From NCBI GenBank assembly GCA_002898175.1, contig BDSW01000041.1, positions 1 to 34,815 on the forward strand: a DNA stretch of 34,815 nt. Reading direction: 5' to 3'. Numbering within the stretch: position 1 is the first letter of the stretch; the number at the start of each line of letters is the position of its first letter. The notes under the pieces are model-generated. The model made no database searches. It saw only the letters and a program-made list of their open reading frames with translations, and was not told the DNA's origin. This document shows positions 27,318-34,815 of this stretch, piece after piece. This DNA comes from a bacterium BMS3Abin04. Lineage in GTDB: Bacteria > Bacteroidota > Ignavibacteria > Ignavibacteriales > Melioribacteraceae. The translations under genes and the position numbers were made by a program.

Positions 27318-28583
27318 ATGCAAGAAATTCAACAAGACAAAACAGAACGCGCAATTCTTATTGCCGTAAAAACCAGAGATATTTCAAAAGAGAGAGTTGC
27401 GGAATATCTAAATGAGCTGGAAATGCTTACGGCTACGGCAGGCGGGGAAACAATTATCAAAATTATCCAGGAAAGAAGCAGAGTTGATCCGGCTTATTTT
27501 ATAGGGAAAGGCAAAGCCGAAGAAATTGCAGAATTGGCTGAGCTTAATGATATTTCCCTAATCATTTTTGACGATGACTTAAATTCTACACAAGTTAGAA
27601 ATTTGGAGCGATTAATAGACAGAAAAATATTAGACCGCAGCGGACTGATTCTTGATATTTTTGCATCCCATGCTAAAACGAGACAGGCAAAAACTCAAGT
27701 TGAACTTGCACAGCTTCAATATATGCTTCCGAGATTAACACGTGCATGGACACATTTATCGAAGCAGTACGGCGGCATCGGGACTAAAGGCCCGGGCGAG
27801 ACACAAATTGAAACCGATAGAAGAATAATAAGAACACGAATAGCAAAGCTAAAGGAGAAGCTGGTAAAAATAGATTCGCAGCAAACAACCAAAAGTCTTG
27901 CGCGGAAAAACCATATTAAAGTCTCACTTGTAGGCTATACCAACGCCGGAAAATCTACGCTTATTAACAGGCTTACCAAAGCTGATGTTTTAGTTGAGAA
28001 TAAACTTTTCGCAACTTTGGATTCGACTACCCGTTCATTAGCACTTGGTAAAAATAAGGAATTACTCATCAGCGACACAGTCGGTTTTATTAGAAAACTC
28101 CCGCACCATCTTGTTGCATCTTTCAAAAGTACTTTAGATGTTGTGCGGGAAGCCGATTTTATTCTACACGTAATAGATATATCCAATCCGTTTTTTGAAG
28201 ATCACATAAAGATTGTTGAAAAAACTTTAAAAGAATTACACTGTGAAAAGAAACCCCAGATAAAAGTATTTAATAAAGTTGATTTACTGGAAAACAAATC
28301 GGTTATCAAATATGTAAATAATAAATTTGCGCAATGCATTGTTATTTCGGCAGAACGGGGAATGAACATAAAAAAATTAGAAACCTTATTACTTGATTTG
28401 TACGAGCATAACTTTGTTGAAAAAACAATTAAGCTTCCTATTACCAATTCAAAACTAATATCAAAAATTCATAAATTAGCTGAAGTAATATCTATAAACT
28501 ATGAAGATGATCTTTGCAAAATTAAATATAAAACAAGCATAGAAAATAATAACAGGATAGAAAATTTGCTTAACACAAACTAA
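27318..28583 (+). CDS. hflX: GTPase HflX
   Basis: 421 aa; DRSGLILDIFASHAKTRQAKTQVELAQLQYMLPRLTRAWTHLSKQYGGIGTKGPGETQIETDRR, G1 GYTNAGKST, G3 DTVGF. Confidence 0.97.
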   Translation: MQEIQQDKTERAILIAVKTRDISKERVAEYLNELEMLTATAGGETIIKIIQERSRVDPAYFIGKGKAEEIAELAELNDISLIIFDDDLNSTQVRNLERLIDRKILDRSGLILDIFASHAKTRQAKTQVELAQLQYMLPRLTRAWTHLSKQYGGIGTKGPGETQIETDRRIIRTRIAKLKEKLVKIDSQQTTKSLARKNHIKVSLVGYTNAGKSTLINRLTKADVLVENKLFATLDSTTRSLALGKNKELLISDTVGFIRKLPHHLVASFKSTLDVVREADFILHVIDISNPFFEDHIKIVEKTLKELHCEKKPQIKVFNKVDLLENKSVIKYVNNKFAQCIVISAERGMNIKKLETLLLDLYEHNFVEKTIKLPITNSKLISKIHKLAEVISINYEDDLCKIKYKTSIENNNRIENLLNTN

Positions 28584-28622
28584 GCCTCTCAAAGGAATTT
28601 AGTTTGTTAAAAAGGAAGAATA

Positions 28623-30188
28623 ATGAAAAGAAAAATATTGTATATCAACGGTAAATCATTAACACTAAAAAAAATTGATTTCTTCTTAAAAGAAAACCCT
28701 GTGGTAAAGCTAACCGCAGAAGCCGAGAAAAAAGTAAAACGCGCCAGAGCTTTAATTGATAAATGGGTCGAGACCGACGAAATAATATATGGTGTAACAA
28801 CCGGCTTCGGTGAATTTGCCAATGTAAAAATTTCCAACAAAAATTTAGCACAGCTGCAGAAAAACCTTATAGTAAGCCATTCCGCCGGAGTTGGAAAACA
28901 GCTGCCTCCTTTTATTGTAAAAATAATGATGCTCCTTCGTATAAATGCTTTAGCACGCGGTCATTCCGGAATTCGTTTATTAACCCTTGAGTTATTAATT
29001 AACTTTATAAATAATGATATTATTCCGGTCATTCCTTCACAAGGCTCTGTTGGTTCAAGCGGAGATTTGGCGCCGCTTGCACATTTGGTTTTAGCGCTAA
29101 TAGGAAAAGGTAAGGTTCAGATAATAAAAGATATTAACAATCCACTTGCGGAAAGAACTAGAATAATTTCTTCGAAAGCTGCAATGAAAAAGTTTAACTT
29201 AACTCCTGTTAAACTTGCTGCAAAAGAAGGTTTAGCCTTAATTAACGGAACTCAAATGATGACAGCGTTTGCATCGTTTATTTGTCTGCGGGCAAAGGAA
29301 TTAATTAAAACTGCCGATATTTGCGCTGCGCTTAGTCACGAAGCATTAAGAGCTACTGATAAAGCTTATGATTTACGCTTACACAAACTTCGTCCGTATC
29401 CGGGACAAATAACCACGGCAAAAAATATGCTGAGTTTAATTAAGAATAGTGAAATACGAAAATCCCATCTTAAAAATGATCCGCGAGTTCAGGATTCATA
29501 TTCAATTCGCTGTATCCCCCAGATCCACGGAGCTTCACGTGATACAACAGATTATGTCTGCTCCAAAGTTGAAATTGAGTTAAATTCGGTCAACGATAAT
29601 CCTTTAATTTTTCCCGATGAGGGCGATCATTTGGAAGGAGGAAATTTTCACGGTCAGCCGATTGCACTGGTAATGGATTTTATGGCAATTGCACTTTCCG
29701 AACTTGCTAATGTATCGGAACGAAGGACGGAACGGCTTGTAAACGGTTCGTTAAGTAATTTACCAAGATTCCTTACTAAAAAAGGCGGATTAAATTCAGG
29801 TCTGATGATAGCACAATACACTGCGGCAGCTTTGGTTTCGGAAAATAAAGTCCTTGCTCATCCGGCAAGTGTCGATTCAATCCCAACTTCGGCAAATCAA
29901 GAAGATCACAATTCAATGGGTTCAATTGCTGCAAGAAAATGCTTTGATATTCTCGGAAATGTTCAAAAAGTAATTGCCATAGAATTGCTGACAGCTGCGC
30001 AAGGCATTGAATTCCTAAAACCTTTAAAGTGCGGAAAGGGAACTTCCGAAGCTTATAAGACAATTCGCAAGTATGTTAAACCGTTGGAGCATGATAGAAT
30101 TCTGTACGAAGATTTGGAAAAGTTAATTAGCATTATTACAAACGGCGAATTGCTTAGCAACGTAGAAAAAGTTGTACACTTAATTTAA
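28623..30188 (+). CDS. hutH: Aromatic amino acid lyase, histidine ammonia-lyase-like
   Basis: 521 aa; YGVTTGFGEFANVKIS, NLIVSHSAGVGKQLP, PSQGSVGSSGDLAPLAHLVLALIGKG, SIPTSANQEDHNSMG. MIO-site triad reads SSG instead of ASG. Confidence 0.88.
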   Translation: MKRKILYINGKSLTLKKIDFFLKENPVVKLTAEAEKKVKRARALIDKWVETDEIIYGVTTGFGEFANVKISNKNLAQLQKNLIVSHSAGVGKQLPPFIVKIMMLLRINALARGHSGIRLLTLELLINFINNDIIPVIPSQGSVGSSGDLAPLAHLVLALIGKGKVQIIKDINNPLAERTRIISSKAAMKKFNLTPVKLAAKEGLALINGTQMMTAFASFICLRAKELIKTADICAALSHEALRATDKAYDLRLHKLRPYPGQITTAKNMLSLIKNSEIRKSHLKNDPRVQDSYSIRCIPQIHGASRDTTDYVCSKVEIELNSVNDNPLIFPDEGDHLEGGNFHGQPIALVMDFMAIALSELANVSERRTERLVNGSLSNLPRFLTKKGGLNSGLMIAQYTAAALVSENKVLAHPASVDSIPTSANQEDHNSMGSIAARKCFDILGNVQKVIAIELLTAAQGIEFLKPLKCGKGTSEAYKTIRKYVKPLEHDRILYEDLEKLISIITNGELLSNVEKVVHLI

Positions 30189-30194
30189 CGGGAT

Positions 30195-30620
30195 TTAATT
30201 TTCTCCCAACTTTAATACTTTCTTAACCGTTGCTGTTTGTCCCGATAGTTTATCATTAACTTTAAATATACATTCATATTTCCCGGTTGTATAAGTTGAA
30301 TCCAAATCTGCTTGTGCTTCAAGTTCCAAATCTTCTAAAGGCTCGGCTTCCGAACGTTCTTCCACACCGGATACGAGAGCTTTAAGCGTATCGTTTGATG
30401 GAGTAATGAGATCGAGCGTATAACTTAGTTTAGCCGCATATTTTGCAAAAGATTTTTTTTGTGAAAATCCCTTTGCAATAGTTGTTACATGCAGTTCCCA
30501 ACTTCCTCCCACATCATACGCGAAAGCTTCGGGCGCGGACAATTGCAGCTTTTGTTCTTCTTCTTTCGAACAAGCAGAAACAACAAGTATTAACAAAATA
30601 ATTACAAAAAACCTTTTCAT
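30195..30620 (-). CDS. Putative lipoprotein, hypothetical
   Basis: 141 aa; signal peptide with lipobox VVSAC at the N-terminus. Confidence 0.75.
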   Translation of the reverse strand: MKRFFVIILLILVVSACSKEEEQKLQLSAPEAFAYDVGGSWELHVTTIAKGFSQKKSFAKYAAKLSYTLDLITPSNDTLKALVSGVEERSEAEPLEDLELEAQADLDSTYTTGKYECIFKVNDKLSGQTATVKKVLKLGEN

Positions 30621-30738
30621 AAAAACACTCCCATTAATGATTTCTTTAATCCGTACAATGACGGATAAGAATAAATTGGGGAATTTGAATACATAATATT
30701 ACAAACATTTTCTGAAAAATGATTATGCTACTAAAAAT

Positions 30739-30786
30739 TAAAAGCCGGAAAAGACAAAACGTTGAATTTTGTATAGCCGGCTTTTA
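30739..30786 (-). terminator. Composite terminator hairpin downstream of serC
   Basis: 10-bp stem taaaagccgg / ccggctttta enclosing a second small hairpin acaaaa...ttttgt; lies just 3' of the serC stop on the minus strand. Confidence 0.7.
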
Positions 30787-30816
30787 TTAAAAATTATTAT
30801 TTGTATTTAACACGAA

Positions 30817-31902
30817 CTAGTTTTTAGCTTTAAAATCCTTCATGAATTCTACCAACGCTTCAACTCCGGCTTTAGGAAAAGCATTATAAATTGATGCTCT
30901 TAATCCACCAACCGATCTATGGCCTTTTAATCCCACAAATCCTTTTTCTAAAGCTTCGGCAACAAATTTCTTCTCCAAATCTTCGTTCGGCATTCTAAAA
31001 GTTACATTCATAAGCGAACGGTCTTCTTTTGCAGCATGACCTTTATAATATCCATCGCTCTCATCAATAAAACTATAAAGAATATCCGCTTTCTCCAGGT
31101 TCCTTTTGTACATAACATCTAGTCCGCCCATATTCAAGAGCCATTTATATACCAGTCCAATTACATAAACAGTAAACGCCGGCGGAGTATTGTAAAGCGA
31201 ATTTTTACTCTGATGAACTTTATAATTCAAGTATGTATGCAAATCATCGGAAGACCTTTCCAGCATATCATTTCTAATAATTACTAAAGTAGCGCCGGCG
31301 GGACCCATATTTTTTTGTGCACCCGCATATATTAATGCATACTTATTTACATCTATTTTTTTATGCAGCATATCGGAGGAAGTGTCACAAACCAGAGGGA
31401 CATTCCCAACTTCCGGCTCCGTTTTAAATTCAGTTCCCATAATCGTATTATTAGAAGTAAAGTGTACGTAAGAAGCATCCGGAGTTAATTTAAGTTCGTT
31501 TTGCTTAGGAATTCTATTAAAATTTGTGTCTTCCGAAGAAGCGACAACATTAACTATTCCTACGCGCTTGGCTTCTTTAATCGCTTTTTTAGACCATGCA
31601 CCGGTATTGATATAATCCGCTTTGTTATTCGGAGGCATAAGGTTTAACGGAATCATTGAGAATTGTAAAGTTGCGCCGCCTTGTAAAAATAAAACACTGT
31701 AATTGTCGCCAATGTTCAATAATTTGCGTAGATCATTTTGAGCTCCGACAAAAATATCATTATACTCTTTTGATCTGTGACTCATTTCCATCACGGACAT
31801 TCCGGCTCCGGGATAAGAATATAAATTTTCCTGTGCTTCTCTTAAAACCTCTTCCGGTAAAACTGCCGGTCCGGCATTAAAATTGTAAGCTCGTTCTTTC
31901 AT
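30817..31902 (-). CDS. serC: 3-phosphoserine/phosphohydroxythreonine aminotransferase
   Basis: 361 aa; AYNFNAGPAVLPEEVLREAQENLYSYPGAGMSVMEMSHRSKEY, PLVCDTSSDMLHKKIDVNKYALIYAGAQKNMGPAG, GHRSVGGLRASIYNAFP. Confidence 0.97.
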   Translation of the reverse strand: MKERAYNFNAGPAVLPEEVLREAQENLYSYPGAGMSVMEMSHRSKEYNDIFVGAQNDLRKLLNIGDNYSVLFLQGGATLQFSMIPLNLMPPNNKADYINTGAWSKKAIKEAKRVGIVNVVASSEDTNFNRIPKQNELKLTPDASYVHFTSNNTIMGTEFKTEPEVGNVPLVCDTSSDMLHKKIDVNKYALIYAGAQKNMGPAGATLVIIRNDMLERSSDDLHTYLNYKVHQSKNSLYNTPPAFTVYVIGLVYKWLLNMGGLDVMYKRNLEKADILYSFIDESDGYYKGHAAKEDRSLMNVTFRMPNEDLEKKFVAEALEKGFVGLKGHRSVGGLRASIYNAFPKAGVEALVEFMKDFKAKN

Positions 31903-31946
31903 TTTTAATTTCCTTATGTTATTAAATCTAAATTTATTTTTAATTT

Positions 31947-32084
31947 CTTAATCTTAATTTGTACTCATTCCCTTTAAGCAGATTAAGATTATGAGTAAGA
32001 GTATGATTAAGAGTTCTAACCCTATCCTCTTAATCTTAATTCTTACTCTTCTTCAGTAGCCGGATTATGATTAAGAGTATGATT
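31947..32084. repeat. Cluster of degenerate inverted/direct repeats of a gattaaga/gagtaaga unit
   Basis: gagtaagagtatgattaagag (31993-32013) faces ctcttaatcttaattcttactc (32027-32048) as an imperfect inverted repeat; related copies at 31947-31973 (reverse) and 32062-32084. Confidence 0.65.
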
Positions 32085-32085
32085 G

Positions 32086-33321
32086 TTAAATAACATGAAC
32101 AACCAATCCGTCTCTTAGTTTTGGCTCAAACCAAGTCGACTTTGGCGGCATAGTTTCACCGGCATTTGAAATATTTATTAAATCGTCAACCGAAACAGGG
32201 TACATAGAAAATGCCACGACCGCTTTCCCGCTATCGACCAGCTTTTCCAATTCCTCCGTTCCTCTTATACCACCGATAAAATCAATCCTATCACTAGTAC
32301 GCGGATCTTTAATTCCCAATATTGGATGAAGCAAATAATTTTGAAGAATTCCTACATCAAGGTTTTCACCAATTGTATTGCCGCTTTTTACATTTTCATT
32401 AGGTTTAAGTAAATACCATTTACCGCTCAAATACATAGATATACTTTTTCTTGCCGGAGGAGAAGCGGGACCCGGTTGCTCGATGTTAAAATTAGTTTTA
32501 ACTTTTTCTAAAAATTCGCTTTCACTATTTCCATTTAGATCAAACACAACTCTGTTGTAAGGGAGTATTTTAAGCTGTTCTGCCGGAAATAAAACGGCAA
32601 GGAAAAAATTATATTCTTCCTCTCCGGTATGATTTGGATTAGCTTCCATTTTCACTTGCTGAGCGCGGGCAGCGCTTGCTGCTCTGTGGTGACCGTCGGC
32701 AATGTAAAGTTTTTCTGCTTTTCCAATTTCACTTTGAATTGTTTCGTTATATTCTTCAGGGACTACCCAAACCGTGTGCCTAATAGAATCGTTTGAAGTA
32801 AAGTCATAAACCGGATCGATTTCATCCATAACTTTATTTACAATTTCATTTACGGCATCAATTCCCTTATAAGTTAAAAATACTGCCCCGGTTTGAGCTT
32901 CTGTAGTTACAATGTGATTTGTTCTATCGTCTTCTTTTACTTTTCTCGTTTTCTCATGCTTCATTATTACATCCCGGTTATAATCATCAACCGAAAATGT
33001 TGCGGCAATACCGACCTGTGTCTGGTCGCCCCAAACTAATCTGTAAAAATAAAAGCGAGGTTCTGCATCCTGAATTAACGGAGCTTCTTTCTTAATTCGT
33101 TCTAAATTTTCTTTAGCTTTTTCATACACTCTTTTATCGTAAGCATCAATATTTTTATCTAATTCTATTTCAGACCTGGTTACTCTTAAAAAATTAATGG
33201 GGTTGTCTTTTGCCAATTCCGCCGCCTCTTTTCTATTAACCACATCGTAAGGTACACTTGCAACCAAATGCGCTACACGAGGCTCCGGTCTAACTGCTTT
33301 GAAGGGTCTGATAACTGCCAT
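32086..33321 (-). CDS. DUF1015 family protein
   Basis: 411 aa; MAVIRPFKAVRPEPRVAHLVASVPYDVVNRKEAAELAKDNPINFLRVTRSEIEL...LYIADGHHRAASAARAQ; upstream of serC on the same strand. Confidence 0.93.
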   Translation of the reverse strand: MAVIRPFKAVRPEPRVAHLVASVPYDVVNRKEAAELAKDNPINFLRVTRSEIELDKNIDAYDKRVYEKAKENLERIKKEAPLIQDAEPRFYFYRLVWGDQTQVGIAATFSVDDYNRDVIMKHEKTRKVKEDDRTNHIVTTEAQTGAVFLTYKGIDAVNEIVNKVMDEIDPVYDFTSNDSIRHTVWVVPEEYNETIQSEIGKAEKLYIADGHHRAASAARAQQVKMEANPNHTGEEEYNFFLAVLFPAEQLKILPYNRVVFDLNGNSESEFLEKVKTNFNIEQPGPASPPARKSISMYLSGKWYLLKPNENVKSGNTIGENLDVGILQNYLLHPILGIKDPRTSDRIDFIGGIRGTEELEKLVDSGKAVVAFSMYPVSVDDLINISNAGETMPPKSTWFEPKLRDGLVVHVI

Positions 33322-33481
33322 AATTACTCCTTATTCTAAATTGCCCGATTCATTAAAATTGAAAAACTTCACAAAATTTCATACTGTAAATCTATGTTTT
33401 TACAAGAGATAAACAAGTATTATTTTGTGTTTTATAAATTTTCTTCGGCTAACTTCAGCATACAAAACATTAAACTGGTAT

Positions 33482-34815
33482 TTATTTTACTAAAGCGATC
33501 ACCGTACTAAGCTCTTCAACTAACTCGTCATCTTTTCCGCTGAATCCAACACTTTTAAATCTTATATTTCCGTTTTTATCAATTATGAACTTAGTAGGGA
33601 TACCGGGAACGTTGTAATCAGCTACAACTTTATTTTCTTTATCGATCAAAACTTCAAAAGGATAATTATTCTTTTTAATAAAATCCGCAGCATTTTGTTT
33701 TTTATCTTTTACCCGCTCCCAGGTATTTACAAATAAAAACTTAACATTAGGATTGTTTTTAAATTTTTCCACAGCCATTTTCATCGCCGGGAAAGATTTT
33801 TTACACGGTCCGCACCAAGTAGCCCAAAAATCAAGAATAACTGTTTTTCCTTTAAAGTCATCCAACGAAACATTCTTTCCTTTCAAATCCGAAAGAGTAA
33901 ATTTGGGAGCCGGTGACTCGGTTAATTCCTTTTTAATTTTTTCAACGAGTTTCGACTTTGCAGCGCCTTCAATTTTTTGCATATAACCGGTTAATTCTTT
34001 TTTACTTCCGCCTAATTCTACGAACAAACTTTTTAATTCGTCTTTCATCTTTTGATTATAGTTTCCGGAACTTACAAACTTCTCCAAAGATTTTTTCGCT
34101 TGCTCTTTATAACCGGAACTTAAAAGGCACTCAATATAATTTTCATTTAAGTCACTTTGTTTTTCTTTTGTAAGAGACACAGCTTCTTTGCATGCGGAAA
34201 GCGCTTTTTCATTTTCGCCGGACTTTCTTAGCAAACTTCCGTAAGTATCCAAAACATAACCTAATGATCTTTCTTTAGATTCTTTCCATTGTTTATCTGT
34301 AAGGTAAACAGGTTTTTCAGTTTTAGGAGCCTTAACTTCTTCACGCGCAAGTTTAACTCCGGTAGCTGCAAGATTTATTGCCATTGGAGAAATAGCCCCG
34401 CTTGTATACATTGACCAAGCAACGGAATTGTACATTTCGGCATCTGCATATTTAGGGTAACTTTTTATTAAATTTTCAGCCTTTAGGTATTCTTTCTTCT
34501 TTGAAAGATCATTTATAAGGATGTAAAACATATTAGTAATCAGCTTACTTTGCGGAAATTTTTCAATAAAATCATTCAGCTTAGCCTCTTTAACTTTTAA
34601 GTTTTTCTCCATTCTGAAAGCTGTAAATTCATCGTTCTGAACTAATTTGGAATTAGGGAATTTCTTTATGCAGAGTTCTTTATACTTATTATATTTTTCT
34701 CTGTTACCTAACCGTCCATAAAAACCCGCAAGGAATTCCATGTTTTTTTCCGATAGATTTACTTTCTTTTCTAAGTTATCCAGCTCAACTTTTATTACAC
34801 TATCACGAACGCTTT
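33482..34815 (-). CDS. TlpA/thioredoxin-like protein with N-terminal TPR-like region, 5'-partial
   Basis: C-terminal thioredoxin fold with WATWCGPCKKSFPAM. The frame stays open upstream of M at 34741 to the window edge (SVRDSVIKVELDNLEKKVNLSEKN), so the true start lies outside. Confidence 0.88.
   Translation of the reverse strand, partial: SVRDSVIKVELDNLEKKVNLSEKNMEFLAGFYGRLGNREKYNKYKELCIKKFPNSKLVQNDEFTAFRMEKNLKVKEAKLNDFIEKFPQSKLITNMFYILINDLSKKKEYLKAENLIKSYPKYADAEMYNSVAWSMYTSGAISPMAINLAATGVKLAREEVKAPKTEKPVYLTDKQWKESKERSLGYVLDTYGSLLRKSGENEKALSACKEAVSLTKEKQSDLNENYIECLLSSGYKEQAKKSLEKFVSSGNYNQKMKDELKSLFVELGGSKKELTGYMQKIEGAAKSKLVEKIKKELTESPAPKFTLSDLKGKNVSLDDFKGKTVILDFWATWCGPCKKSFPAMKMAVEKFKNNPNVKFLFVNTWERVKDKKQNAADFIKKNNYPFEVLIDKENKVVADYNVPGIPTKFIIDKNGNIRFKSVGFSGKDDELVEELSTVIALVK

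Noticed and set aside
28607-30063. Minus-strand ORFs opposite hutH
   Set aside because: Antisense shadow ORFs over a conserved enzyme gene.
1-34815. CRISPR arrays, rRNA/tRNA genes, restriction-modification or known defence operons, prophage
   Set aside because: No regularly spaced repeats and no corresponding proteins in the ORFs; apart from the 12.5-13.7 kb segment the window is ordinary core genome.

Overview
The 34.8 kb window looks mostly like core chromosome of an AT-rich Ignavibacteria/Chlorobi/Bacteroidota-like bacterium; that lineage guess rests on protein style only. Recognisable genes: pruA (3'-truncated by the window edge), hslU/hslV, a PpiC/SurA-like PPIase, an isoprenylcysteine-methyltransferase-like protein, rpoN, a DUF3109 protein, an M1 peptidase, GYD, DUF427 and CBM48 small proteins, a lamin-tail-domain surface protein, SpoIID/LytB, a GT4 glycosyltransferase, a TonB-dependent receptor, a BatA-like VWA protein, hflX, a hutH-like ammonia-lyase, serC, a DUF1015 protein and a TlpA-like thioredoxin (5'-truncated). 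The clearest accessory segment is about 12.48-13.72 kb. It holds a reversed-order PIN-toxin/antitoxin pair with a canonical promoter overlapped by a palindrome, a 39-aa tyrosine-recombinase N-terminal stub pointing the other way, and several related repeat fragments including an imperfect hairpin with bulged bases. Its layout resembles a decayed integron (integrase stub, attI-like site, toxin-antitoxin cassette, attC-like hairpin), but this is inference. Other points worth checking are an SSG in place of the usual ASG triad in the HutH-like protein, a ParB/Srx-like DGHHR motif in the DUF1015 protein beside serC, and an inverted-repeat cluster in the serC leader. I did not find strong evidence for a wholly new defence or mobile system.
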